From Mobilicoccus pelagius NBRC 104925 (GTDB taxonomy: Bacteria; Actinomycetota; Actinomycetes; Actinomycetales; Dermatophilaceae): a DNA stretch of 64,000 nucleotides. The notes beneath the pieces are model-generated. The model was not told the DNA's origin, made no database searches, and saw nothing but the letters and a program-made list of their open reading frames with translations. The DNA lies in the NCBI RefSeq assembly GCF_000247995.1, contig NZ_BAFE01000089.1, forward strand, positions 186,001 to 250,000, given 5' to 3'. The stretch's first letter is position 1. The number at the start of each line of letters is the position of its first letter. Shown here one piece after another: positions 8,790 through 21,739 of the stretch. The translations under genes and the position numbers were made by a program.

Positions 8790-9921
8790 CAGCGCCCGCC
8801 CTTCGTCGTCGTGTCGGCGCCCGGTGTCGCGTCGACCTCGGGAGCACCCGTGACCTCACCGGCCCACGTCTCCCCCGGCGTGCCGGCGGCGTAGGGGTCG
8901 GGGACCGCCGTCTCGGGAGGCCCGTCGGGCGATCCCTGGGGCAGGTCTGTGGGGGCGGTGCGCGTCTGCGCCGCGAGGTCGGCCTCCTCGGCACCGGGCA
9001 CGGGCGTGGAGGGGATCTGCGGCACGGGGGCGCCGACGGCGTCGTCGGGGACGACGCAGCGTCCGCCGGAGATCGCGTCCCACCGCAGCCGGTCGCCGCG
9101 GAAGACGGGTCCCTCGACGCAGGACCGCACCATGCGGGTGAGGCCGTCGTTCCCGACGACGGGCATGACGCAGGTCATGCAGACGCCGACGCCGCAGGCC
9201 ATGGCCTCCTCGACGGCGAGCTGACTCACGGCGCCCGCCTCGGCGGCGACGCGCCCGACGGACTCGAGCATCGCCATCGGCCCGCACGCGTAGACGACGG
9301 CGGCCTGGGAACGCTCGATGACCTCGGGGAGAACGTCACTCACCCAGCCCTTCGTTCCCTCGGAGCCGTCGTCGGTCGTGATCGTCACGGCGTCGGCGTA
9401 CCGGTCGGCCTTGTATGTGCCGAAGAGCTTGTCCGTCGTCGCCGCGCCGAGGACGAGCTCGACGTGGCAGCCTCGGTCACGCAGCGCCATCGCGAGCATG
9501 AACAGCGCGGCGCTGCCGTAGCCGCCACCGACGAGGACGCACGAGACCTTCTCCCGCGGGATGGGGAACGGGCGGCCGAGCGGGCCGACGAGGTCGACGA
9601 CGTCGCCGACCTCCCGGCTCGTGATCCATTCGGTTCCCGGGGCGTGCGGGGCGATGACGAGGTCGAGGATGTCCTCCTCGCCCTCCTCGCTCGCCGGGCT
9701 CGCTGCGTGGATGGAGAAGCTGCGGCGGAGGAGCAGCGAGGAGGTGTCGCCACCGACGGTGAGCGCGACGAACTGGCCGGGCCGGGCGAGACCGGGCACG
9801 CCCGACGCGGCGAACGTCATGTACTGGTAGGCGCCCTCGCGCCGGGTGGCGACGACGCGCGCCTGCACCTGGCGCACGCCGCTCTCCCCCCGTTCGCGGG
9901 TCGGGGCCGGGACGGACTCGG

Positions 9922-9925
<4 letters not shown>
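8789..9925 (-). CDS. pyrK: Dihydroorotate dehydrogenase electron transfer subunit
   Basis: Carries electrons from PyrD through a [2Fe-2S] cluster and FAD to NAD. In the 378-residue protein the FAD part has L-L-R-R-S-F-S-I (64-71), the NAD part has V-G-G-G-Y-G-S-A-A near 132, and the cluster ligands are Cys244, Cys249, Cys252 and Cys269 (C-x4-C-x2-C-x16-C). The ATG overlaps the carB stop by four bases. From about residue 295 there is a Pro/Gly/Asp/Thr-rich tail of roughly 80 residues that typical PyrK proteins lack; it looks disordered. Confidence 0.94.
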
Positions 9926-13259
<3,334 letters not shown>

Positions 13260-13260
<1 letters not shown>

Positions 13261-14438
13261 CAGGCGTCCTCGTGCTTTCGGTCGTCGGTGCCGACGCCGA
13301 CCATGAGGTCGACGAACCGGTCGAAGAGGTATTCGGAATCGTGGGGTCCGGCGGCGGCCTCGGGGTGGTACTGCACCGAGAACGCCGGACGGTCGAGGAG
13401 ACGCAGGCCCTCGACGACGTCGTCGTTGAGGCACACGTGGCTCACCTCGACGCGGCCGAACTCCGTGTCGATCGGGGTGAGTTCCGCGTTCGGCCACTCG
13501 ACGGCGAACCCGTGGTTCTGCGCGGTGATCTCGACGCGGCCCGTGGCGCGGTCGAGGACCGGCTGGTTGATGCCGCGGTGGCCGTACTTGAGCTTGTACG
13601 TGCCTAGCCCGAGGGCGCGACCGAGGATCTGGTTGCCGAAGCAGATGCCGAAGAACGGGATGCGCGCCTCGAGTACCTGCCGCAGGAGCTCCGCCTCGGC
13701 GTCGGCGGTGGCCGGGTCGCCGGGGCCGTTGGAGAAGAACACGCCGTCGACGTCGAGCTCGCGGATCTGCACGAACGTCGTGCCCGCCGGCATGACGTGG
13801 ACGTCGATGCCGCGCTGCGCGAGCAGGCGGGGGGTGTTCGCCTTGATCCCGAGGTCGAGTGCGGCGACGGAGAACCGCCGGTCGCCCTCCGCGGGCACGA
13901 CGTACGCCTCGGTCGTGCTCACCTCGGCGGCGAGCGCCGACCCGGCCATCGCGGGCGTCTCGCGGACGCGGGCGAGGAGCCCGTCGGTGCTCTCCTCGAG
14001 CGCGCGGCCCGAGAAGATGCCGACGCGCATCGCGCCGGACTCGCGCAGGTGGCGCGTGAGTGCGCGGGTGTCGATGCCGCTGATGCCGACGACGCCCTGC
14101 TCACGCAGGTCGTCCTCGAGCGTGCGCCGGCTGCGCCAGTTCGAGGGCCGCAACGCAGGGTCGCGCACGACGTACCCGCTCACCCAGATACGGGCGGACT
14201 CGGTGTCCTCGTCGTTGACCCCGGTGTTGCCGATGTGCGGGGCCGTCATGACGACGACCTGGCGGTGGAAGCTCGGGTCGGTGAGGGTCTCCTGGTAACC
14301 GCTCATGCCGGTGGAGAAGACGGCCTCGCCCACGGTCTCCCCCAAGGCGCCGTAGGCCTCGCCGCGGAACGTGCGGCCGTCCTCGAGGACGAGGAGGGCG
14401 GGGGTGCGGGTGTGGAACCGGTTGACGTCGGTGGTCAT
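13260..14438 (-). CDS. carA: Carbamoyl-phosphate synthase small (glutaminase) subunit
   Basis: Releases ammonia from glutamine for CarB. The N-terminal half has L-E-D-G-R-T-F-R-G and [11 protein letters not shown]; the class I glutaminase half carries the nucleophile Cys266 in G-I-C-F-G-N-Q and ends with the His-Glu pair in Y-H-P-E-A-A-A-G-P. Length 392 is normal. ATG start overlapping the pyrC stop by four bases. Confidence 0.97.
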
Positions 14439-15778
14439 CGGGCGTTCACCGTGCTCTCGGAGGCGAGGTCGGTGACGGCGCCGTGGAGGAACGTCGGGCG
14501 GCCCCGCAGGATCGTCGCGACGACGCGGCCGGTGAGCTCGCGGCCGTGCCAGGGGTTGTTGCGGGAGCGCGACTCGCTCTCGTCGCGGTCGACCGTGACG
14601 GTGGCGGCGGGGGCGACGAGCGTGAGGTTGGCGGGCTCACCGACCTCGATCGGGCGGCCGTGACCCTCGAGACCGGCGAGACGCGCCGGCCGCACCGACA
14701 TCGCCTGGGCGACGTCGGCCCAACTCATGCGGCCGGTGGAGACGAGGTGCGTCGAGACGACGGAGAGGGCCGTCTCGAGGCCGAGCATGCCGAACGCCGC
14801 GATCTCGAAGTCGTGCTGCTTGTCGTGGAGACCGTGGGGGGCGTGGTCGGTGCCGACGACGTCGATCGTGCCGTCGGCGAGACCGGCGCGGAGGGCCTCG
14901 ACGTCCTCCATCGCACGCAGCGGCGGGTTGACCTTGTAGACGCTGTCGTAGCCCTCGAGCTCGGCGACGGTGAGCGCGAGGTGGTGCGGCGTCGCCTCGG
15001 CGGTGACGTCGACACCCGTCGACTTGCCCCACCGGATGAGCTCGACGGAGCCCGCGGTGGAGACGTGGCAGACGTGGAGGCGGGAGCCGGTGGCCTTCGC
15101 GAGCATGATGTCGCGGGCGATGATCGACTCCTCGGCCACGGCGGGCCAGCCCGGCAGGCCGAGGCGTCCCGAGTAGGGGCCCTCATGGCAGCACGCGGTG
15201 TGCGGCGCGAGGCGCGGATCCTGCGCGTGCTGGGCGACGACGCCGCCGAAGTCGGTGACGTACTCCAGCGCCCGGCGCATGAGCAGCGGGTCGTGGACGC
15301 ACTTGCCGTCGTCGCTGAACATGCGCACGCCGGCGCGGCTGCGGTGCATGAGGCCGAGTTCGGCGAGTTCCTCACCCTTCAGCCCCTTGGTGACGGCGCC
15401 CACGGGGAAGACGTCGACGTGCGGCGCCTGCTGCCCCTTGTCGTACACCCACTCGGCGGCGACGGCCGAGTCGGTGACCGGCGTCGTGTTCGCCATCGCC
15501 ATGACGGCGGTGTACCCGCCGACGGCCGCAGCGCGGGCGCCGGAGGCGATCGTCTCGGTGTCCTCCCGGCCTGGCTCACGAAGGTGGGTGTGCGGGTCGA
15601 CGAACCCGGGCAGGAGGACGGCGCCGGCTGCGTCGACGACCTGCGCACCCTCGGGGGCGGAGAGGCCCTCCCCCATCTGCCGGATGACGCCGTCCTCGAC
15701 GAGGAGGTCGGTGCGGCAACCCCCGCCGAGGACGTCGGCGCCGGTGACGAGCAGCGTTCCGTTGTCGTTGTGGCTCAC
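14435..15778 (-). CDS. pyrC: Dihydroorotase
   Basis: Third pyrimidine step: cyclises carbamoyl aspartate to dihydroorotate with a zinc centre. The 447-residue amidohydrolase shows the metal-binding [10 protein letters not shown] (61-70), the His residues in V-C-H-V-S-T-A and A-T-P-H-H, and the catalytic G-T-D-H-A-P-H near 312. This is the class I type common in Gram-positive bacteria. The GTG start at 15778 overlaps the pyrB stop by four bases; frames further upstream are shadow sequence. Confidence 0.96.
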   Translation of the reverse strand: MSHNDNGTLLVTGADVLGGGCRTDLLVEDGVIRQMGEGLSAPEGAQVVDAAGAVLLPGFVDPHTHLREPGREDTETIASGARAAAVGGYTAVMAMANTTPVTDSAVAAEWVYDKGQQAPHVDVFPVGAVTKGLKGEELAELGLMHRSRAGVRMFSDDGKCVHDPLLMRRALEYVTDFGGVVAQHAQDPRLAPHTACCHEGPYSGRLGLPGWPAVAEESIIARDIMLAKATGSRLHVCHVSTAGSVELIRWGKSTGVDVTAEATPHHLALTVAELEGYDSVYKVNPPLRAMEDVEALRAGLADGTIDVVGTDHAPHGLHDKQHDFEIAAFGMLGLETALSVVSTHLVSTGRMSWADVAQAMSVRPARLAGLEGHGRPIEVGEPANLTLVAPAATVTVDRDESESRSRNNPWHGRELTGRVVATILRGRPTFLHGAVTDLASESTVNAR

Positions 15779-16776
15779 TTGGACCCCTCGTTCTCGTTGC
15801 CGGCGGCGGCCGGGGTGCTGTCGTTCGCGGGCGCGGCGTCCGGCGTCGGGTCGCCGGCGAAGATGTGGAAGAGCACGGCCATGCGGACGCTCACACCGGC
15901 GTTGACCTGATCGAGGATGAGCGACCTCGCGTTGTCGGCGGCCTCGGGGGCGATCTCGAGTCCGCGGTTCATCGGGCCGGGGTGACAGATGACGGCGTGC
16001 TCGGGGAGGCGTGTGAGGCGCTCGCGGGTGAGGCCCCAGCCGTCGGTGTACTCGGCCTCGCTGGGGAAGAACCCGCCGCTCATCCGCTCGCGCTGGACGC
16101 GCAGCATCATGAGCGCGTCGACCGTGGGGACGACGTCGTCGAGGTGCGTGGTGATCGCCACGCCGTCGTCGACGTTCGGCCACTCGCGGATGCCCTGCGG
16201 GAGCAGGGTCGGCGGCGCGACGAGGGTGACCTTGGCGCCGAGGGTGCGCAGACACGTGAGGTTGGACCGCACGACGCGGGAGTGGAACAGGTCGCCGACG
16301 ATGGCGACGTGCTTGCCCTCGAGGTCGCCGAGCTTCTGGCGCATGGCGTACGCGTCGAGGAGGGCCTGGGTGGGGTGGCCGTGCATGCCGTCACCGGCGT
16401 TGACGACGGGCAGTCCCGTCCAGTCCATCGCACGCTGGGGCGCACCGGATCCCATGTGGCGGATGACGAAGCCGTCGACGCCCATCGCGGCGATCGTGAG
16501 GACGGTGTCGCGGAGCGACTCGCCCTTCGCCGTCGAGGACCCCTTGGAGGAGAACGCCATCGTGTCGGCCGAGAGACGCTTGGCCGCGAGGTCGAAGCTC
16601 ATTCGCGTGCGGGTGGAGTCCTCGAAGAAGGCGTTGACGATCGTCACGCCGCGCAGCGCGGGGATCTTCTTGACCTCGCGGTGGCCGACGGCCTCCATCT
16701 CGACGGCCGTGTCGAGCAGCGTCGTGATCTGCGAGCGGCTGAGACCGTCGACGGTGAGCAGGTGGGGCAGCTTCAT
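15775..16776 (-). CDS. pyrB: Aspartate carbamoyltransferase catalytic chain
   Basis: Joins carbamoyl phosphate to aspartate. The carbamoyl-phosphate loop F-F-E-D-S-T-R-T-R-M-S-F lies at 50-61 and the H-P-T-Q-A-L-L-D motif and L-R-V-Q-R-E-R later. Length 333 includes a 20-residue Ala/Asp/Asn tail rarely seen elsewhere. No pyrI regulatory chain is nearby, as usual in actinobacteria. Start ATG overlaps the pyrR stop by one base. Confidence 0.96.
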   Translation of the reverse strand: MKLPHLLTVDGLSRSQITTLLDTAVEMEAVGHREVKKIPALRGVTIVNAFFEDSTRTRMSFDLAAKRLSADTMAFSSKGSSTAKGESLRDTVLTIAAMGVDGFVIRHMGSGAPQRAMDWTGLPVVNAGDGMHGHPTQALLDAYAMRQKLGDLEGKHVAIVGDLFHSRVVRSNLTCLRTLGAKVTLVAPPTLLPQGIREWPNVDDGVAITTHLDDVVPTVDALMMLRVQRERMSGGFFPSEAEYTDGWGLTRERLTRLPEHAVICHPGPMNRGLEIAPEAADNARSLILDQVNAGVSVRMAVLFHIFAGDPTPDAAPANDSTPAAAGNENEGSK

Positions 16777-17432
16777 CAGCGGTCGCCTCCGGAGATCGTG
16801 ACCTGGTCGTCGCCGTCGCGCTCGCTGAGGGCGACGTGGACGCGCTCGCGGCTGGAGGTGGGCAGGTTCTTGCCGACGTGGTCGGCGCGGATGGGCAGGT
16901 CGCGGTGGCCGCGGTCCACGAGGACCGCGAGGCGCACCGCGCGGGGGCGGCCGATGTCGCCGAGGGCGTCGAGCGCGGCGCGGATGGTGCGGCCGGAGTA
17001 GAGGACGTCGTCGGCGAGCACGACGACCTTGTCGTCGATGCCGCCGTCGGGGATCGTCGTCGGCTCCATGCGGCGCGTGGGGTTACGGCGCAGGTCGTCG
17101 CGGTAGAGGGTGATGTCGAGGGTGCCGACGGGGATCTCCCGCCCCTCGACCTCGCTCATGAGGGCGGCGAGGCGCCTCGCGAGCGGCACACCGCGGGTGG
17201 GGATGCCGAGGACGACGAGGTCCTCACCGCCCTTGTTGCCCTCGAGCACCTCGTGCGCCATGCGGCGCAGGGCACGGCTGATCTCGTCGGAGCCGAGCAC
17301 CACCCGGCTGTTCTCGGGAGCGCCCCTGTCGGGAGCCCGGTTCGTGCTCTCGGAGGCCGAGGCCGCGGTGGAAAGCGACTCAGCCCCCCTCTCGTTCACC
17401 GATGGGGTCTGTGCTGAGTCGGGTCGCGTCAC
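16776..17432 (-). CDS. pyrR: PyrR, pyr operon regulator (uracil phosphoribosyltransferase fold)
   Basis: First gene of the pyr operon; binds UMP/UTP and pyr leader RNA. The phosphoribosyltransferase domain begins near residue 42 ([10 protein letters not shown]) after a Ser/Ala-rich N-terminus, with P-T-R-G-V-P-L-A-R and the PRPP motif [13 protein letters not shown]. The GTG at 17432 was chosen because a perfect AAGGAGG lies nine bases upstream; codons before it have no site. That ribosome-binding site is part of the predicted PyrR-binding hairpin, so PyrR probably blocks its own translation. Confidence 0.94.
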   Translation of the reverse strand: MTRPDSAQTPSVNERGAESLSTAASASESTNRAPDRGAPENSRVVLGSDEISRALRRMAHEVLEGNKGGEDLVVLGIPTRGVPLARRLAALMSEVEGREIPVGTLDITLYRDDLRRNPTRRMEPTTIPDGGIDDKVVVLADDVLYSGRTIRAALDALGDIGRPRAVRLAVLVDRGHRDLPIRADHVGKNLPTSSRERVHVALSERDGDDQVTISGGDR

Positions 17433-17441
17433 CGCGCCTGA

Positions 17442-17476
17442 CCTCCTTCCCCGCCTCACAGGACGGTGGTTAAAGG
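17442..17476 (-). promoter_or_regulatory. PyrR-binding RNA hairpin that hides the pyrR ribosome-binding site
   Basis: Read on the minus strand, CCTTTAA (from 17476) opens a stem whose other side is AAGG at 17448-17445, the first bases of the AAGGAGG ribosome-binding site. The loop side carries GTCC-TGTGAGGC, matching the G-A-G-G core of PyrR-binding loops known from Bacillus and from actinobacterial pyr leaders. A TAGGCT that could be the -10 box lies at 17498-17493, so the RNA would start about ten bases before the hairpin. Inference: with UMP, PyrR stabilises the hairpin and blocks translation; there is no terminator in this leader. Confidence 0.8.
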
Positions 17477-17753
17477 ACGTCGAACGGCTCGAAGCCTACC
17501 CCCCGCGTCGGACGTCCGCGGCCCACCCCCGGTGAGGAAGACGAACGGAGGTCCTACTGTTGAGGTAGAGGGACCGAGGTCCCGTCCAGCGGCCGGGACA
17601 CGACGTCCCCCCGCCCCGCACCATTCGCCACGGCCACGGGACGACGGAGCGCATCGGCGCGCACCGCACCACCCCGTCGACCCGGTCGTGGACGCCCCAC
17701 CGCACCACGGGTTCGATGCCGAGCCCGTCCGTCTCGTCTCCCCAGGAGGGCCC
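17477..17753. other. Divergent gap between pyrR and ndh
   Basis: Holds the presumed pyr promoter (minus TAGGCT at 17498-17493) and whatever promoter drives ndh. I see no gene and no other dyad. AGGAGGG just before 17754 is the ndh ribosome-binding site. Confidence 0.4.
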
Positions 17754-19049
17754 ATGGCATCCCGCGTCGTCATCGTCGGAGCCGGATTCGCCGGCCAGCA
17801 CGCCTACCACGAGCTGGCCGAGGCCGGTTACGAGGTCACGCTCGTCGACCGTCACCCGTACACGACGTTCCAGCCGCTGCTGTACCAGGTCGCCACCGGC
17901 GGCCTCAACCCCGGCGACATCGCGTTCCCGCTGCGTCGGTTCGTCTCCCGTTCCAAGGGGCGCACGAAGTTCCGCCGCGCGACCGTCACCGGCATCGACA
18001 CCGAGAACAAGCGCGTCCTCACCAATCGCGGGGAACCCATCCCCTACGACACCCTCGTCCTCGCCCAGGGCGCCGGGCCGAACTTCTTCGGCATCCCCGG
18101 CGCCAAGGAGAACGCCCGCACGATCTACTCCCGGGCCGAGGCCCTCGCCGTCCGCGACCTCCTCTTCTCCGGCCTCGAGCAGATGACGACCCAGCCCGAC
18201 CGTGAGCGCCGCTTCACGGTCCTCGTCGTCGGTGGCGGCGCCACCGGTGTCGAGATGGCGGGCACCCTCGCCGAGATGAAGTCCGAGGCGATCCCGGTCG
18301 TCTACCCCGAGCTCAGCCAGGACAGCTTCCGCGTCGTCCTCGCCGAGATGGCCGATACGCTCGTCGCCCCGTTCGACCCGCGCCTGCAGCGCTACACGCT
18401 CCACCAGCTCCGCAAGCGTGGCGTCGACATCCGTCTCGGCACCGCGGTCAAGGAGGTCCGTCCCGACTCCGTCGACTTCGCCGACGGCTCGACGATGGAC
18501 GTCGACCTCGTCATCTGGGCCTCCGGGTTCGGCGCCCACCCCGAGGTGTCCGAGTGGGGCATGCCGCAGGGCCGGGGCGGCCGCATCGAGGTCGAGCCCA
18601 ACCTCCAGGTCAAGGGCCACCCCGACATCTACGCCATCGGCGACGCGGCGATCGAGCCCGGCAGTCCGCTTCCGCAGCTCGCGCAGCCGGCGATGCAGAT
18701 GGGCTCCCACGTCGGCCGCGAGATCGTCGCCGCCGACAAGGGCCTGCCGCCCACGCCGTTCGGCTACGACGACAAGGGCACGATGGCGACGATCGGCCGC
18801 AACGCCGCCGTCGCCCAGTTCCCCTCCGGCCGCACCGTCACCGGCTTCCCCGCGTGGGCGCTGTGGGTGGGCGTTCACCTCGCCACCCTCCTCGGTGGCC
18901 GCAACCGCCTCCAGGCGATGGTCAACACCGCGTTCCGTTACTTCGCGTGGCCGCAGTCGGCGACGAACATCCTCGGCGACACGGTCGTCGAGGATGTTCA
19001 GCTCGACCAGAGCGCCGGCCGCCCCGAGCTGCCGCAGCAGTCCGAATGA
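17754..19049 (+). CDS. ndh: Type II NADH dehydrogenase (NDH-2 family FAD oxidoreductase)
   Basis: Non-pumping, FAD-containing enzyme on the inner face of the membrane that passes electrons from NADH to quinone. The 431-residue protein has two dinucleotide folds, V-I-V-G-A-G-F-A-G near residue 6 and V-V-G-G-G-A-T-G-V-E-M near 160, plus A-I-G-D-A-A close to 295 and the quinone-site-like L-A-Q-P-A-M-Q-M-G. The C-terminal hydrophobic stretch W-A-L-W-V-G-V-H-L fits monotopic membrane attachment. ATG at 17754 with AGGAGGG about four bases upstream; the upstream open frame is spurious. Confidence 0.9.
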   Translation: MASRVVIVGAGFAGQHAYHELAEAGYEVTLVDRHPYTTFQPLLYQVATGGLNPGDIAFPLRRFVSRSKGRTKFRRATVTGIDTENKRVLTNRGEPIPYDTLVLAQGAGPNFFGIPGAKENARTIYSRAEALAVRDLLFSGLEQMTTQPDRERRFTVLVVGGGATGVEMAGTLAEMKSEAIPVVYPELSQDSFRVVLAEMADTLVAPFDPRLQRYTLHQLRKRGVDIRLGTAVKEVRPDSVDFADGSTMDVDLVIWASGFGAHPEVSEWGMPQGRGGRIEVEPNLQVKGHPDIYAIGDAAIEPGSPLPQLAQPAMQMGSHVGREIVAADKGLPPTPFGYDDKGTMATIGRNAAVAQFPSGRTVTGFPAWALWVGVHLATLLGGRNRLQAMVNTAFRYFAWPQSATNILGDTVVEDVQLDQSAGRPELPQQSE

Positions 19050-19055
19050 CCCGAC

Positions 19056-19087
19056 GCGGGCGCGTCGCGTCGACCTGACGCGCCCGC
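19056..19087 (+). terminator. First hairpin after ndh
   Basis: Perfect 11-base arms GCGGGCGCGTC and GACGCGCCCGC around a 10-base loop, six bases after the ndh stop. Followed directly by a second hairpin, so the pair probably ends ndh transcription. Confidence 0.6.
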
Positions 19088-19094
19088 CTCGCGC

Positions 19095-19131
19095 CACCGC
19101 CCGGCCATGACCACCTCGTGGCCGGGCGGTG
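19095..19131 (+). terminator. Second hairpin after ndh
   Basis: Perfect 13-base arms CACCGCCCGGCCA and TGGCCGGGCGGTG around an 11-base loop. Strong stem without a T-run, typical of high-G+C terminators. Confidence 0.7.
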
Positions 19132-19499
19132 TCGTGTCCGGGGCGGGGAGGGCCCCGAGCGGTGCGGCGGACGGCAGGATGCGACCCGCACCTCGAAGCG
19201 TGTGACGAGGATCACTCTTGGTGCGGATGCCGGGCGCTGCATGAGTATCCGCGGGGTCCCCGGCAGGCACCTCCCCCGCGTGCATGCCCACTCACCCCGC
19301 CCGCGGAGGTTCCGTCAAACCCACCCCTCCGCCTCTCCGAGCCCCCTACCGTCGACGGTGAGCGATCCCACATCGACGAGCACGACGCGGTGCGCGACGA
19401 CGTGGGGACCAGACGACGAGGACGGCGGCGGCGCGTGCGCCCCTCCCTCAGACGAACGACGCCGCACGACCCCGTCGCGGCGAGAGAGAGGTGTCATCC
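19132..19499. other. Upstream region of the arc operon
   Basis: No gene recognised. It contains a Crp-type site at 19201-19216, a weak promoter-like pair downstream of it (TTGGTG at 19218 and GAGTAT at 19243), and then about 245 bases before arcA that could be a long untranslated leader. I could not find a clear ARG box. Confidence 0.4.
19201..19216. promoter_or_regulatory. Crp/Fnr-family (GlxR/Crp-type) binding site upstream of arcA
   Basis: TGTGACGAGGATCACT fits the Crp/GlxR consensus TGTGA-N6-TCACA at nine of ten conserved bases. Its centre is about 45 bases before the start point expected from the weak -10-like GAGTAT at 19243, a spacing used by activators. Arginine deiminase operons are often controlled by Crp/Fnr-family proteins, which supports a real site; the regulator itself is not in the window. 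Confidence 0.5.
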
Positions 19500-20735
19500 A
19501 TGAGCAAGGCCTACGTGGGATCGGAGGTCGGGCAGCTGAAGCGGGTCGTCCTCCACCGGCCCGGCATCGAACTCTCCCGCCTCACCCCGTCGAACAAGGA
19601 CACGCTCCTCTTCGACGAACTGCCCTGGGTGCCCCGCGCGCAGGAGGAGCACGACGAGTTCGCCGAGGTGCTCCGCGGGCTCGGCGTCGAGGTGCTCTAC
19701 CTCGACCGGCTCCTCACCGAGACGATGGACGTGCCCGCGGCGCGGAAGTTCCTCCTCACCTCCCTCCTCGACTCCCAGGTGTTCGGCCCGGCGGCGATCG
19801 ACCCCCTCATGTCCGTCCTCGACGGCATGTCGAGCGGCGAGCTGGCCCAGGCCCTCATCGGCGGACTCTCCAAGGAGGAGGCCCTCGAACGGGTCGACCA
19901 CGACCCCCAGTCGATGGTCCTCAAGACCCATGCGGGCAGCGACTACCTCCTCGCCCCGCTCCCCAACCACCTCTTCACCCGCGACACGTCCTGCTGGGTG
20001 TACGGCGGGGTGTCGGTCAACTCGATGCGGATGGTCGCCCGCATGCGCGAGTCGGTGAACTACGAGGCGATCTACCGCTTCCACCCCCAGCTCTCCCACG
20101 AGTCGACCTCGTTCGAGTTCTGGGGCGGCGGGCTCGGCACCGGCCTCGCGACGATGGAGGGCGGCGACGTCCACGTCCTCGGCCGCGGCGTCGTCCTCGT
20201 CGGCATGAGCGAACGCACCACCCCGCAGGCCGTCGAACGTCTCGCCCAACAGCTCTTCGCCAAGGGTGCCGCGACGAAGGTCGTCGGCCTCCAGATGCCG
20301 AAGTACCGCGCCGTCATGCACCTCGACACGGTGATGTCGATGGTCGACGACCACTCCTTCACGAAGTACGCCGGCCTCGGCATGCTGCCCTCCTACACCC
20401 TCGAACCCGACGACACCCCCCACGGGTTCCGCGTCACCGAGCACGCCCCCGAGGACATGCACAAGGCCATCGGTGCCGCCCTCGGCATCGACGAGATCCG
20501 CACCTTCACGGCACCGCAGAGCCTCGGCAACGCCGAACGCGAGCAGTGGGACGACGGCTGCAACGTGCTCACCGTCCGTCCCGGCGTCGTCGTCGCCTAC
20601 GAGCGCAACACCGTGACGAACGACTACCTCCGCGCGCACGGGGTCGAGGTGCACACCATCGCCGGTGGTGAACTCGGCCGTGGCCGCGGCGGCCCCCGCT
20701 GCATGAGCTGCCCCATCGAACGAGAGGACATCTGA
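19500..20735 (+). CDS. arcA: Arginine deiminase
   Basis: Hydrolyses arginine to citrulline and ammonia, first step of the ATP-yielding deiminase pathway and a source of acid tolerance. The 411-residue protein has N-H-L-F-T-R-D and E-G-G-D-V guanidinium-binding motifs, H-L-D-T-V-M, and the nucleophile Cys401 in G-G-P-R-C-M-S-C-P near the end, equivalent to Cys406 of Pseudomonas ArcA. ATG at 19500 has AGAGG eight bases upstream; a GTG three codons earlier is the alternative. First gene of arcABC, with one base to arcB. Confidence 0.96.
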   Translation: MSKAYVGSEVGQLKRVVLHRPGIELSRLTPSNKDTLLFDELPWVPRAQEEHDEFAEVLRGLGVEVLYLDRLLTETMDVPAARKFLLTSLLDSQVFGPAAIDPLMSVLDGMSSGELAQALIGGLSKEEALERVDHDPQSMVLKTHAGSDYLLAPLPNHLFTRDTSCWVYGGVSVNSMRMVARMRESVNYEAIYRFHPQLSHESTSFEFWGGGLGTGLATMEGGDVHVLGRGVVLVGMSERTTPQAVERLAQQLFAKGAATKVVGLQMPKYRAVMHLDTVMSMVDDHSFTKYAGLGMLPSYTLEPDDTPHGFRVTEHAPEDMHKAIGAALGIDEIRTFTAPQSLGNAEREQWDDGCNVLTVRPGVVVAYERNTVTNDYLRAHGVEVHTIAGGELGRGRGGPRCMSCPIEREDI

Positions 20736-20736
20736 C

Positions 20737-21738
20737 ATGGCTTTCAACCTGCGCAACCGCAACTTCCTCAAGGAGATCGACTTCACTCCCGCGGAGTGGA
20801 CGTACCTCCTCAAGCTCTCGGCCGACCTCAAGGCCGCCAAGTACGCGGGCACCGAGCAGAAGCGCCTCGCGGGCAAGAACGTCGCGCTCATCTTCGAGAA
20901 GACGTCCACCCGTACCCGCTGCGCGTTCGAGGTCGCCGCCTACGACCAGGGCGCCGGCGTCACCTACCTCGACCCGAGCGGCAGCCAGATCGGCCACAAG
21001 GAGTCGATGAAGGACACCGCGCGCGTGCTGGGCCGCATGTACGACGGCATCGAGTACCGCGGCTCCAAGCAGGAGTACGTCGAGACCCTCGGCGAGTTCG
21101 CGGGCGTCCCCGTGTGGAACGGCCTCACCGACGAGTGGCACCCCACCCAGATGCTCGCCGACCAGCTCACGATGATCGAGCACTCCGACAGGCCGCAGAG
21201 CCAGATCGCGTACGCCTACCTCGGCGACGCGCGCAACAACGTCGGCAACTCCCTCCTCGTCGCGGGTGCCCTCGCCGGCATGGACGTGCGCATGGTGGCC
21301 CCGAAGGAGCTGCAGAACGGCGACGAGATCGTCTCGATGGCGAAGAAGCTCGCCGAGAGGACCGGCGCGCGCATCATGGTCACCGACGACGTCGCCAAGG
21401 GCGTCGAGGGCGTCGACTTCGTCTACACCGACGTGTGGGTGTCGATGGGTGAGCCCAAGGAGGTCTGGGACGAGCGCATCGCGCTGCTGAAGGACTACCA
21501 GATCAACGCCGAGCTCATGAAGAAGACCGGCAACCCGGACGTCAAGTTCATGCACTGCCTGCCGGCGTTCCACGACCGCAACACGAAGGTCGGCGAGGAC
21601 ATCTACTCCACGACCGGCATGGAGGCCCTCGAGGTCACCGACGAGGTCTTCGAGTCCGACGCGTCCATCGTGTTCGACCAGGCCGAGAACCGCATGCACA
21701 CGATCAAGGCCGTCATGGTCGCCACCCTGGGGGCCTGA
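20737..21738 (+). CDS. arcB: Ornithine carbamoyltransferase, catabolic
   Basis: Splits citrulline with phosphate to ornithine and carbamoyl phosphate in the deiminase pathway. The 333-residue protein shows S-T-R-T-R at 57-61, the H-P-T-Q motif near 131 and H-C-L-P-A-F-H-D with Cys274. Assignment as the catabolic form rests on its place between arcA and arcC; the sequence family alone does not separate it from ArgF. One base separates it from the arcA stop. Confidence 0.93.
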   Translation: MAFNLRNRNFLKEIDFTPAEWTYLLKLSADLKAAKYAGTEQKRLAGKNVALIFEKTSTRTRCAFEVAAYDQGAGVTYLDPSGSQIGHKESMKDTARVLGRMYDGIEYRGSKQEYVETLGEFAGVPVWNGLTDEWHPTQMLADQLTMIEHSDRPQSQIAYAYLGDARNNVGNSLLVAGALAGMDVRMVAPKELQNGDEIVSMAKKLAERTGARIMVTDDVAKGVEGVDFVYTDVWVSMGEPKEVWDERIALLKDYQINAELMKKTGNPDVKFMHCLPAFHDRNTKVGEDIYSTTGMEALEVTDEVFESDASIVFDQAENRMHTIKAVMVATLGA

Positions 21739-21739
21739 C

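Noticed and set aside
17709-17725. tRNA-like GGTTCGATGCC stretch
   Set aside because: No acceptor stem, anticodon arm or CCA-side partner; a chance T-arm-like run before ndh.
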